Source: CAZEER01 sp964511215
GTDB lineage: Bacteria; Fidelibacterota; Marinisomatia; Marinisomatales; UBA1611
Direction of reading: 5' to 3'
DNA length: 36,438 nt
Assembly: GCA_964511215.1 (NCBI GenBank)
Contig: CAZEER010000016.1
Location: forward strand, 1-36,438
Shown: positions 1 to 7,633 of the stretch, piece by piece
Position numbering within the stretch: the first letter of the stretch is position 1
Layout: each line of letters starts with the position of its first letter
Position numbers and translations under genes: made by a program
The notes under the pieces: generated by a model
Database searches by the model: none
The model's input: the letters and a program-made list of their open reading frames with translations, nothing else
Told to the model about the DNA's origin: nothing

Positions 1-436
1 TGCTGTTATTTCTGACTTTATGGCAGGTGAGATAGAGTATTGTTTAGATCAATTACCTCAAAATACTGAAATTGCGATTGTAGAGGGTCAAGGAGCGATA
101 AATAATATGCACTACTCCGGTGTAACTTTAGGGCTTCTGCATGGATGTATGCCTGATTATTTAATATTTACGCATGAACCGAATAGAGATGTTGATACGT
201 CCAATCATCCAATCCCTGATTTACAACAATTAATGGATTTACATTTGGATTTGATGCGACCATTTAAAAAATCAAAGTATTTGGGTGTGAATTTATTAAC
301 CATTAAGCAAAATGAAAAAAAAGCAAAAAAGATAAAACACTCGTTGTCAAAGAAACTGAATTTACCCGTAACAGATATTATAAGATGGAAAGATGAAGAA
401 TTTATTGATAGCATTGAAACTTCTATATTTAAATGA
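1..436 (+). CDS. DUF1611 / DgcN-like protein, C-terminal part
   Basis: This is the C-terminal portion of a gene that begins upstream: the frame is open from base 2 and reads through an internal ATG at 20, so the ATG is probably not the true start. Visible family signs are the SDFMAGEIE segment, the VEGQGAI segment, and the YLIFTHEPNRD segment followed by a proline-containing stretch, as in DUF1611 C-terminal domains. The N-terminal nucleotide-binding part lies outside the window. DUF1611 proteins are usually annotated as NAD-dependent epimerase/dehydratase. From memory of the literature, DgcN was reported as an N-acetyltransferase acting on D-glutamate together with the epimerase DgcA. The stop overlaps the ATG of the next gene by four bases (ATGA), and that gene is a DgcA/dipeptide-epimerase homologue, which supports a shared pathway. 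Family call good; D-Glu acetylation is inference. Confidence 0.75.
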   Translation, partial: AVISDFMAGEIEYCLDQLPQNTEIAIVEGQGAINNMHYSGVTLGLLHGCMPDYLIFTHEPNRDVDTSNHPIPDLQQLMDLHLDLMRPFKKSKYLGVNLLTIKQNEKKAKKIKHSLSKKLNLPVTDIIRWKDEEFIDSIETSIFK

Positions 437-1467
437 AATTAAGTTTTACCACATATCGCATCTTTCTTAAACATACCTTTGGTATATCCAGAAGTAGCAA
501 TAATTGGTACGATATTGTGCTAATATTTTTACAAGATGGTGAAATAATTGGCAGGGGTGAAGCAGCGCCATCTGCACGGTATAATGAATCTAAAGAATTA
601 ATTAAATCTATATTAGACAGAGGTGTATTTTTACCTGAAAATTGCACTGATAGGAATAGAATCTGGGAGTATATATTGCCCCAGTTGGGTAAGGTGAAAT
701 CTCTTGAAGCAGCCTTCAGTATGGCATTATGGGATTGGTGGGGACAAAAACAAGAAAAACCTTTATACGAATTACTTGGTTTAGATATGTTAAATACACC
801 AATGACTAGTTATACAATTGCAATAGGTGATATTAGTGAAATTGAAGAAAAAGTTAATGAAGCGAATCCATACGCTATATTAAAAGTTAAATTAGGTACT
901 TTGAGATCGGATAAGCTTATCATAAATGAAATTAGAAAAATCACAGATAAAGTTATTCGAGTAGATGCTAATGAAGGGTGGGATCTTGAAACAGCTATAT
1001 ATATGTGTAAATGGTTGGCTGATCGAAATGTAGAATTTATAGAACAACCTTTCCCCTCAAAAAAATTAGATCTTGTTTCTCAATTAAGTAAAATATCACC
1101 GTTAGAGATATTTGCTGATGAAAATAGCATAAACTCAAAAGATATTCCTGATATTAAGAAATTTGGATATAATGGTATAAATATTAAACTGATGAAATGT
1201 GGATCAATTGAGGAAGCTATGTCTATGGTGAAATCTGCTAAATTCTATGATATGAAAATAATGCTTGGTTGTATGGTAGAGACATCAGTAGGTATAACAG
1301 CTGCATCACATTTAGCAGGTGAAGTTGATGCAGTAGATTTGGATGGAAACCTATTGATTACCAATGACCCGTACAAAGGTGTTGGGATAAAAAATGGTAG
1401 ATTAGTTTTACCACCTATGAATGGAATAGGGCTAAAACTAGAATCAAAAAATGGTGATTTAAGATAA
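433..1467 (+). CDS. Enolase-superfamily epimerase (dipeptide epimerase / DgcA-like)
   Basis: A 344-residue member of the muconate-lactonizing subgroup of the enolase superfamily. The catalytic KxK motif is K151/K153 in LKVKLG. The metal ligands fit D178 (RVDAN), E204 (IEQPF) and D229 (FADEN). The opposite-face lysine is K252 (NIKLMKCG), and a DLDG segment near residue 302-305 is typical of L-Ala-D/L-Glu epimerases. These enzymes abstract an alpha proton to epimerise an amino-acid derivative, for instance the murein dipeptide L-Ala-D-Glu. The DgcA group instead racemises N-acetyl-D-glutamate. The gene overlaps the DUF1611 gene upstream by four bases and the methylmalonyl-CoA epimerase downstream by one base, so the three are likely co-translated. 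The DUF1611 neighbour favours a DgcA-like role, but specificity cannot be read from sequence alone. Confidence 0.88.
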   Translation: MKLSFTTYRIFLKHTFGISRSSNNWYDIVLIFLQDGEIIGRGEAAPSARYNESKELIKSILDRGVFLPENCTDRNRIWEYILPQLGKVKSLEAAFSMALWDWWGQKQEKPLYELLGLDMLNTPMTSYTIAIGDISEIEEKVNEANPYAILKVKLGTLRSDKLIINEIRKITDKVIRVDANEGWDLETAIYMCKWLADRNVEFIEQPFPSKKLDLVSQLSKISPLEIFADENSINSKDIPDIKKFGYNGINIKLMKCGSIEEAMSMVKSAKFYDMKIMLGCMVETSVGITAASHLAGEVDAVDLDGNLLITNDPYKGVGIKNGRLVLPPMNGIGLKLESKNGDLR

Positions 1468-1874
1468 TGAAAATTCTTGGTATAGAGCACATAGGGATTG
1501 CTGTTCAGGATTTTAAAAAAGCTGAAGAATTTTGGAGTAGTATACTGGGAATAGACCATCATTCCACGGAAAATATAGATGATCAAGGTGTGGTTACGGA
1601 TATTTTTGATACTGGCAATGGTAAAATAGAATTATTAGTTGCTAACAATTCGAAATCTTCGATAGCAAAATTTTTAAATAAGCGAGGACCAGGTATACAT
1701 CATATTTGTCTGAAAGTTGAAAATATCATACTAGCAATTGAGGAACTCAAGAGAAAGGGAATCAAAATCATAGATGATAACTACAGCATTGGTGCTGAAG
1801 GTTATAAAGTTGTTTTCATACACCCAAGATATACTGGAGGGGTGCTTTTAGAATTAGCGGAGGCTCAAGACTAG
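1467..1874 (+). CDS. mce: Methylmalonyl-CoA epimerase (VOC fold)
   Basis: A 135-residue vicinal-oxygen-chelate protein made of two paired betaalphabeta-beta-beta modules. It converts (S)- to (R)-methylmalonyl-CoA, linking propionyl-CoA carboxylation to the mutase. Candidate metal ligands are H8 (EHIGIAV), Q40 (DDQGV), H79 or H78 in GIHHI, and E129 near the C terminus (VLLELAE). The SIAKFLNKRGPGIHH block and the HPRYTGGVLLEL ending are close to the family pattern. The segment before GAEG reads DDNYSI where many relatives have a Pro-Arg pair, a mild deviation. Its ATG shares one base with the stop of the epimerase before it. The stop lies only three bases from the stop of the convergent minus-strand gene. 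A different VOC activity tied to the D-amino-acid genes upstream is possible but less likely. Confidence 0.85.
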   Translation: MKILGIEHIGIAVQDFKKAEEFWSSILGIDHHSTENIDDQGVVTDIFDTGNGKIELLVANNSKSSIAKFLNKRGPGIHHICLKVENIILAIEELKRKGIKIIDDNYSIGAEGYKVVFIHPRYTGGVLLELAEAQD

Positions 1875-1877
1875 TTT

Positions 1878-3338
1878 TTAATCTTTGCTGAAAGGTAGTC
1901 TAAATACACTCTTAGATTTTTTTACTTTTGAAGAGTTATCACTTAATCTTTTTTTCTTAGTATAATTTTTTATATCATCCATTGGGTTGTTATTCGATTC
2001 ATCAGTAATTACGATCAATTCATCATCAACTAATTTTCCCATTTCATAGAATGATTTTCTTAACGGGACACCTTTAAAATCATATTGAATCCATTCGCCA
2101 TTTTTTTTGCTTCCTTTCATTAACCCTCTTTCCTTAACACGTCCATTTCTATGATATTTAATTATTAGTTCATGCCCTGGTGGTGTTGTGTTTGCAATCA
2201 CTTCACGTCGTTTATCTACAATGGAGGTATCATATTTTATATACGTTTGTCTCACAAGGTTCTTTAAAGTATCTTGGACAATTGTGGTGTCGAAGGTTAA
2301 AATTTTAAGCGTATCAAAGATGACACTTTTATATTTCATGTCAGGACCTATAAAACTAGGATCTTTAGGTTTTCGAGTAATTGCTTGTACCATGGCAGTG
2401 GAATAAATTTCCTGTAGTTTTTGATATTCTTTTTCAGCTTTTTTCCAATCTCCACCCGCAGCGTTTAATGCTTGGTTTATCCAGCCTTGCGCCATTTTAT
2501 CGCCAGTATCTCTTGCTTTTAAGGCATCACTTAATGTTTTGTATTTGGGAAACGCAGATTGTTTTTTGTCAATCATATCAGGGGTGAAACTATCAGGAAA
2601 TTTACTAGAATAAGTATGGATAGTGACCGTATCATTATTTGAGACTACTAGAGTATCAAATGATTTTATCGAATCAACAGCAAAAAGCCAGATGGAATCT
2701 CTAATGACAGTTGTATCATGAGCAAAAACCCACGTAGTATCTTTGATGTAGGTAGTATCATAAGCAAATGCCCATATGGTGTCTTTTAAAACAGTTGTGT
2801 CATAGTTCACCATAACAGTTGTATCCATCACAAATACTGTGTCATAATTAGTTTGTATTACTGTTGTGGTATCATATTTATTAATATAAATACTATCAAT
2901 AATTACAATTGTATCATAAACTGTTGTTGTTGCATTCGTATATATGAAAGTTGTATCCTTAACTGTAGTTGTATCATAAATCGTGGTATAAACAAAAATT
3001 GTATCAGTTAATTGTTCCGTAAGTTTTTGCTCATAATTATTTTTGAGTTCACTAGATTGTTTTAATAATGCTGCGACTGTAGTCTTAAGACTATCTAGCT
3101 CATTTCTATAGGTGGATTCCACTTTTTTTGTTCGTGCTAGCGCTTTAGGTTTTTCAGTCGCGACCACCTTAGTTTTTTTAGCTTCTGTTTTAACAGACCT
3201 TTCGAATATAGGTTTAGGTGCCTCTATTATAGATCCTGACTGTGTCCTATAGACTTTTCTTTTTTTCTGTTTTTTCTCATTCTGTGCACAAAGCATGATG
3301 CAAAATGAAATTAACAGCGCTTTTTGAAGGTTACGCAT
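1878..3338 (-). CDS. Secreted protein with 14-residue YDTT repeats and MORN-like C terminus
   Basis: No function recognised. The 486-residue product begins with a short basic stretch and a hydrophobic segment (residues 6-18) that looks like a signal peptide. A Cys at 17 is a weak lipobox candidate. A Lys-rich region (22-72) and a probable short coiled coil (about 75-110) follow. Residues 121-234 are a tandem repeat of about 14 residues with consensus YDTTxxxDTxxxxx, rich in beta-branched residues. A helical Trp-containing region spans about 260-320. Residues 390-440 resemble the YwqK/MORN type, with YHRNGRVKERG and KKNGEWIQYDFKG. The tail is Lys/Asn-rich and basic. This layout suggests an extended envelope-anchored or surface protein. 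It is transcribed divergently from uvrC and converges on the epimerase gene three bases away. Conservation outside this lineage cannot be judged here. Confidence 0.8.
   Translation of the reverse strand: MRNLQKALLISFCIMLCAQNEKKQKKRKVYRTQSGSIIEAPKPIFERSVKTEAKKTKVVATEKPKALARTKKVESTYRNELDSLKTTVAALLKQSSELKNNYEQKLTEQLTDTIFVYTTIYDTTTVKDTTFIYTNATTTVYDTIVIIDSIYINKYDTTTVIQTNYDTVFVMDTTVMVNYDTTVLKDTIWAFAYDTTYIKDTTWVFAHDTTVIRDSIWLFAVDSIKSFDTLVVSNNDTVTIHTYSSKFPDSFTPDMIDKKQSAFPKYKTLSDALKARDTGDKMAQGWINQALNAAGGDWKKAEKEYQKLQEIYSTAMVQAITRKPKDPSFIGPDMKYKSVIFDTLKILTFDTTIVQDTLKNLVRQTYIKYDTSIVDKRREVIANTTPPGHELIIKYHRNGRVKERGLMKGSKKNGEWIQYDFKGVPLRKSFYEMGKLVDDELIVITDESNNNPMDDIKNYTKKKRLSDNSSKVKKSKSVFRLPFSKD
2637..2978 (-). 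repeat. Tandem 42-bp/14-residue repeat inside the secreted protein gene
   Basis: In the minus-strand reading frame, units start at residues 121, 141, 155, 165, 179, 193, 207 and 221. Most steps are 14 residues (one of 20, one of 10). The clearest copies are YDTTVLKDTIWAFA, YDTTYIKDTTWVFA and HDTTVIRDSIWLFA. The alternating polar/beta-branched pattern suggests a beta-strand-rich stalk, which is inference. The DNA copies have diverged, so this is old duplication held by protein constraint rather than a fresh expansion. Confidence 0.85.
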
Positions 3339-3419
3339 ATTTTTTGTAAATTTTTCTAATTATTCACGGATTTTTACTCGGATTACTAGTCTTGTGTATT
3401 TGGCTTAGCAAGCGAGAAT

Positions 3420-3434
3420 AACTATACTATAGTT
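3420..3434. promoter_or_regulatory. Perfect inverted repeat AACTATA-C-TATAGTT, possible operator
   Basis: Two seven-base arms flank a single C. It lies about 80 bases upstream of the minus-strand repeat-protein gene and about 180 bases upstream of uvrC. It could be an operator for either gene, but AT-rich DNA makes palindromes by chance, so the role is unproven. Confidence 0.3.
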
Positions 3435-3468
3435 TAAAAACAAATAATTTCTTTAAAAATAAAAAAGA

Positions 3469-3482
3469 ATAATCTAGATTAT
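3469..3482. promoter_or_regulatory. 14-bp perfect palindrome ATAATCTAGATTAT, possible operator
   Basis: All seven base pairs match with no spacer, centred on CTAG, a tetranucleotide that is often scarce in bacteria. It sits in the divergent region between the repeat-protein gene and uvrC. Size and symmetry fit a dimeric repressor site; no regulator can be named. Confidence 0.3.
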
Positions 3483-3577
3483 AAAATATTTTTATAAGAA
3501 AAAATTTTAAAAATTTTCTAATTGTTTTAGATAAATAATGCAATATTATTAACAAAATTTTCATCAACAAGATTTTT

Positions 3578-3583
3578 TATAAT
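3578..3583 (+). promoter_or_regulatory. Candidate -10 box (TATAAT) for uvrC
   Basis: A perfect TATAAT lies 32 bases before the chosen uvrC ATG at 3616. No good TTGACA-like -35 is found at the usual distance. A start site near 3590 would give a leader of about 25 bases without a Shine-Dalgarno sequence. The surrounding DNA is very AT-rich, so a chance match is possible. Confidence 0.35.
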
Positions 3584-3615
3584 GTGTTAGCCTATTAAAT
3601 ACAGTGATTCCAATT

Positions 3616-5454
3616 ATGTCTAATGCAATAAAAACTAAACTAAAACAAACTCCCAAGCTACCAGGTGTTTATCAATTTTTTGATGCAAAAAGAAGTATAA
3701 TATATATCGGTAAAGCAAAAAACCTGCGGAATAGGATCAGTTCCTATTTTCGTAATAGTAAGTATTTATCTCCAAAAACTACAATGATGATTAAGCATAT
3801 TTCTTATTTTGAATGGATTGTTGTAAGAAACGAGGTCGAAGCCTTGATGACTGAAGCCAATATGGTGAAAAAATATCAACCCAAGTACAATATAGATCTA
3901 AGAGATGATAAATCATATCCATTTATTAGGATAACAAATGAACCCTATCCACAAGTAGTTTTAACTAGAAAAATTATTAAAGATGGATCAAAATATTATG
4001 GGCCATTTACAGATATCAAACTTTTAAAAATGACTTTAAAAGCATTGTATAAAATATTTCAAATTCGTAGTTGTGATTATTACATTGATAAAAAAGCTAT
4101 AAAAGAAAAGAAAATTGCGATCTGTCTTGATTACCATATCAAAAAATGCGAAGGGCCGTGTGAAGGGTTAGTGTCGCGAAATCATTATTTGGATATGATA
4201 AATCGAGTTGAAGATTTTATGAAGGGAAAAACACACCATACTGAGTTATACCTTAAGAACCGGATGGATGATGCTTCATCCTGTCATAATTATGAAGATG
4301 CTGCAATTTATAGAGATCAACTTGAGGCTATTAACTCTTTTAAAAAAAAACAAAGTCATGTTGCAACAGATTTTGAAGAACGAGATGTTATTGCATTGGC
4401 AAAAGAAGGTGAGATAGGTATTGGAGTTATCCTAAGGATTAGGAATGGAAGGATATTTAGTCGTGATAAACTTTCAATGCGACGCTTGGAAGATCAAGAT
4501 GATTTTAATATGAAAACTATAATTACTAGATTTTATTTAGACAGTGATTTTATTCCGAAGGAAATTTCACTGCAAAATAAACCTAAAAATGAAATTGGAT
4601 TGATTTCATGGTTGAAAAAGAAAAGAAATGGTTCAGTGAGATTTTCATACCCTCAGAGAGGTAAAAAAGCAAAAGAGATTAGAATTACATATCAAAATGC
4701 TAAGTTACTATTGGGTGAATGGCTTGTTAACCGTGAAAAAATAAAAGATCAGGCTCCAAAAATTTTAAGGCAATTGAAAGAAGATCTTAAATTGCATATA
4801 AATCCAAGGAGGATTGAAGCATTTGATATATCTCATTTAGGAGGTACAAATACCGTAGCATCAATGGTATGTTTTATTGATAGCAAACCAAAAAAGAAGG
4901 AATATAGAAAGTATAATTTGCAAAAAATAAAGGGTATTGATGATTTTTCAGCTATAAGAGAAGTTGTGTTTAGAAGGTATAAGCGAATCAAAGATAGTCA
5001 GGGTCCTTTACCTGATCTAATTTTGATTGATGGAGGTAAAGGTCAACTTAATGTGGCAGTTTCAACAATGAAAAAATTAGGGTTAGGCTATATCCCTATA
5101 ATTGGACTTGCAAAAAAGTTAGAACAAATTTTTATACCTGGTTTTTCTGAACCCCAATCTATCCATAAACAGAGCACAGGATTAATATTATTACAACGTA
5201 TACGCAATGAAGCCCACAGGTTTGCTCTAGCATATCAAAAACAAAAAAGAAAAAAAACAATGACTAAATCCATCTTTTCCAGTGTGTCTGGAGTTGGAAA
5301 TAAAAGGTTACAAAGTCTTTTAAAAGTATTTGATGGTCCAGAAACGATAAAAAACCTCTCCCCGGAATTGATCAAAGCTGAGACTGGAATCCCTATTAAA
5401 GTAGCAAAGGAAATTGTGATTACAGCAAAGAATTTCTCAAGCACACTAAAATAA
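3616..5454 (+). CDS. uvrC: UvrABC system protein C (excinuclease subunit)
   Basis: UvrC makes both incisions during nucleotide excision repair after UvrB has loaded at the lesion. The N-terminal GIY-YIG nuclease is seen as GVY (17-19) and YIG (30-32), with the following KAKNLRNRISSYF helix. Four cysteines at about 153, 170, 178 and 182 match the Fe-S cluster spacing pattern near the end of this domain. A UVR motif (YEDAAIYRDQLEAI, about 226-239) is the UvrB-binding helix pair. The RNase H-like endonuclease shows DISH (D404), DGGKGQL (D472) and an AHRFA histidine (about 534). A helix-hairpin-helix pair ends the protein. An in-frame GTG at 3604 could add four residues. I prefer ATG 3616 because MSNAIKTKLKQTPKLPGVY aligns with typical UvrC starts. 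Neither has a clear ribosome binding site. uvrB follows directly. Confidence 0.97.
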   Translation: MSNAIKTKLKQTPKLPGVYQFFDAKRSIIYIGKAKNLRNRISSYFRNSKYLSPKTTMMIKHISYFEWIVVRNEVEALMTEANMVKKYQPKYNIDLRDDKSYPFIRITNEPYPQVVLTRKIIKDGSKYYGPFTDIKLLKMTLKALYKIFQIRSCDYYIDKKAIKEKKIAICLDYHIKKCEGPCEGLVSRNHYLDMINRVEDFMKGKTHHTELYLKNRMDDASSCHNYEDAAIYRDQLEAINSFKKKQSHVATDFEERDVIALAKEGEIGIGVILRIRNGRIFSRDKLSMRRLEDQDDFNMKTIITRFYLDSDFIPKEISLQNKPKNEIGLISWLKKKRNGSVRFSYPQRGKKAKEIRITYQNAKLLLGEWLVNREKIKDQAPKILRQLKEDLKLHINPRRIEAFDISHLGGTNTVASMVCFIDSKPKKKEYRKYNLQKIKGIDDFSAIREVVFRRYKRIKDSQGPLPDLILIDGGKGQLNVAVSTMKKLGLGYIPIIGLAKKLEQIFIPGFSEPQSIHKQSTGLILLQRIRNEAHRFALAYQKQKRKKTMTKSIFSSVSGVGNKRLQSLLKVFDGPETIKNLSPELIKAETGIPIKVAKEIVITAKNFSSTLK

Positions 5455-5507
5455 TAGCTTGTTCAGTAATGTAAGTAATTTAGTGAAAATATACTGCAAG
5501 TCTGCCA

Positions 5508-5537
5508 TTGACCTCCGTCGATAAAATTTGCTAAATT
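5508..5537 (+). promoter_or_regulatory. Candidate promoter of uvrB giving a leaderless mRNA
   Basis: TTGACC (5508-5513) is followed after 18 bases by TAAATT (5532-5537). Initiation would be expected about seven bases later, essentially at the uvrB ATG at 5545. The absence of any Shine-Dalgarno sequence before that ATG is consistent with leaderless translation. No LexA-type box was recognised. Confidence 0.4.
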
Positions 5538-5544
5538 AGACATT

Positions 5545-7530
5545 ATGGCAGATTTTAAAATTGATTCAAAATTTTCTCCAAAAGGCGATCAACCACAAGC
5601 GATCGATGCATTAGTTAAAGGTATTCTAAGTGGTGAAAAATATCAGACCCTATTAGGAGTTACAGGTTCTGGGAAAACTTTTACTATGGCTAATGTTATT
5701 CAATCGGTACAAAAACCAACTCTGATAATGTCCCACAATAAAACGCTAGCCGCGCAACTTTTTGTTGAATTCAAACAATTATTTCCAGATAATGCTGTAG
5801 AATATTTTATTTCCTATTATGATTATTATCAACCAGAGGCATATCTTCCTGTAACTGATACATTTATAGAGAAGGATAGTTCTGTAAATGAAGAAATTGA
5901 TAAACTTAGATTAAAAGCAACTAGTTCCTTGATGGCTCGAGAAGATGTTATTGTAGTTAGTTCAGTATCATGTATATATGGTATTGGATCTCCAAACGAA
6001 TATAAAAATGCAACTATCAAAATATCAAAAGGTGAATATGTAGATATTAGATCATTATTAGCGAATTTGATTCACATTCATTATTCAAGAAATGATCAGG
6101 TATTAGAAAGAGGTAACATACGTGTCAGGGGAGATGTTGTAGAAATTTTCCCGGCGTATGAAGATTTATGCATACGCATTGATCTCTTTGATTCTAATGT
6201 TGATTCTATTGATAAATTTGATCCATTAACAGGAGAAGTAAGTGAAAGAATTGAATCTGTAGTAATTTTTCCTGCTAAGCATTTTGTTACGGATAAAGAT
6301 AAAACTATAGAGGTAATAAAAGAGATAAGAATAGAATTAAGTGAAAGACTTGAGTTTTTGCAAAAAAACAATAAACTATTGGAGGCGCAGCGTTTAGAGC
6401 AACGAACAAATTTTGATATAGAAATGATGATTGAGCTTGGTTATTGCGCTGGAATAGAAAATTATTCAAGATTTTTTTCAGGACGTAAAAAAGGGGAGAA
6501 ACCTCATACTTTGATTGATTTTTTCCCTAACAACTTTTTAACAATCTTGGATGAATCTCACGTGACATTGCCTCAAATACAAGGAATGTTTAATGGGGAT
6601 CGTTCTAGAAAATTAACATTAGTTGAACATGGTTTTCGACTGCCTAGTGCTCTAGATAATCGGCCTTTAAAGTATGATGAATTTCACATTTCTCAAAATC
6701 AGGTAGTTTTCACATCTGCAACTCCATCGTACAGAGAATTAGAGTTGTGTGATGGTGTAATCATAGAGCAAGTTATACGACCAACAGGTTTATTAGACCC
6801 GGCAGTTGATATTAGAAATACAGATGGACAAGTTGATGATCTTATTGGAGAAATAAGATATAGAGCGAAAAAAAATGAAAGAGTTTTAGTAACTACTTTA
6901 ACAAAAAGAATGGCTGAAGATCTTTCTGAATATCTTTCGAGTCTAAATATACGTGCAAAATATTTACATTCGGATATTAATTCCTTAGAAAGAGTCCAAA
7001 TATTACGTGATTTGAGAATGGGTAAATTTGACGTATTAATAGGAATAAATCTCTTAAGAGAAGGTTTGGATTTACCAGAAGTAAGTTTAGTTGCAGTCTT
7101 AGATGCAGATAAAGAGGGTTTTTTACGTTCTAAGAGTGCTCTTCTTCAGGTGGCAGGCCGTGCTGCGAGAAATCAAGATGGTTTGGTTATTTTATATGGA
7201 GATAAGAAAACTGATGCAATGAAATATTTAATTGAGACAAGTGAAAATAGAAGATCTATTCAAGACGATTTTAATAAAAAACATAACATTATACCAAAAA
7301 CCATTCGAAAATCTATTGATCAGACAATGCTTTCTACTGCAGGTGCTGAGTCAAAAGAAGAAAGTGATTGTTCCAAGGTATTAATTGATAAAAATCAAAT
7401 TTCTCAAGAAGACAAAGAAAGTATTCTAATTGAATTACGTAAAGCTATGCTTATTGCAGCAGAAGAATTAGATTTCGAAAAAGCTGCAAAAATCCGTGAT
7501 GAGATTATAGAATTTGAAAAAAGTGTATAA
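5545..7530 (+). CDS. uvrB: UvrABC system protein B (excinuclease subunit)
   Basis: UvrB is the damage-verifying helicase-like ATPase that receives DNA from UvrA and recruits UvrC. The 661-residue length is normal. Walker A is GVTGSGKT (38-45). The damage-probing beta-hairpin shows YYDYYQPEAYLP (91-102), and the DESH box is at 336-339. Helicase motif V is REGLDLPEV. Motif VI reads QVAGRAARN (535-543) where many homologues have QTIGRAARN, probably a tolerated change. A C-terminal UVR motif (about 627-661, EELDFEKAAKIRDEI) pairs with the UvrC UVR motif. The gene begins 90 bases after uvrC, behind its own candidate promoter and without a Shine-Dalgarno sequence. uvrA is not in the window. Confidence 0.98.
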   Translation: MADFKIDSKFSPKGDQPQAIDALVKGILSGEKYQTLLGVTGSGKTFTMANVIQSVQKPTLIMSHNKTLAAQLFVEFKQLFPDNAVEYFISYYDYYQPEAYLPVTDTFIEKDSSVNEEIDKLRLKATSSLMAREDVIVVSSVSCIYGIGSPNEYKNATIKISKGEYVDIRSLLANLIHIHYSRNDQVLERGNIRVRGDVVEIFPAYEDLCIRIDLFDSNVDSIDKFDPLTGEVSERIESVVIFPAKHFVTDKDKTIEVIKEIRIELSERLEFLQKNNKLLEAQRLEQRTNFDIEMMIELGYCAGIENYSRFFSGRKKGEKPHTLIDFFPNNFLTILDESHVTLPQIQGMFNGDRSRKLTLVEHGFRLPSALDNRPLKYDEFHISQNQVVFTSATPSYRELELCDGVIIEQVIRPTGLLDPAVDIRNTDGQVDDLIGEIRYRAKKNERVLVTTLTKRMAEDLSEYLSSLNIRAKYLHSDINSLERVQILRDLRMGKFDVLIGINLLREGLDLPEVSLVAVLDADKEGFLRSKSALLQVAGRAARNQDGLVILYGDKKTDAMKYLIETSENRRSIQDDFNKKHNIIPKTIRKSIDQTMLSTAGAESKEESDCSKVLIDKNQISQEDKESILIELRKAMLIAAEELDFEKAAKIRDEIIEFEKSV

Positions 7531-7571
7531 ATACAGCATTGAAAAATTATCAGTTAAGAATTTTATGTAAT

Positions 7572-7583
7572 GCTTTGCAAAGC
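7572..7583. promoter_or_regulatory. 12-bp palindrome GCTTTGCAAAGC before the sigma-54-type activator
   Basis: A perfect 12-base palindrome sits in the 103-base gap between uvrB and the activator gene, about 50 bases before its start. The flanks extend imperfectly (ATG before, CCAT after). An autoregulatory operator bound by the Fis-type helix-turn-helix of the downstream protein is a reasonable guess. A weak terminator stem after uvrB is the alternative, but no T-run follows directly. Confidence 0.35.
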
Positions 7584-7633
7584 CATAGAAAGTATATTAA
7601 TGAATAAAATAATGTTTTTGAGATGAGAGGTTT

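Larger units (their letters stand above)
3339..3603. other. Divergent AT-rich intergenic region
   Basis: This is the longest gene-free stretch (265 bases), between the minus-strand repeat-protein gene and uvrC. It is almost entirely A/T. It holds two perfect palindromes (3420-3434 and 3469-3482), a further AT inverted repeat ATAAAA-TAT-TTTTAT at 3481-3495, and a perfect TATAAT at 3578-3583. No tRNA-like cloverleaf, small RNA or convincing short ORF was seen. It probably carries both divergent promoters. Confidence 0.6.

Noticed and set aside
3604..3615. GTG start of uvrC at 3604
   Set aside because: It adds four residues with no support and no ribosome binding site; ATG 3616 fits the family start better.
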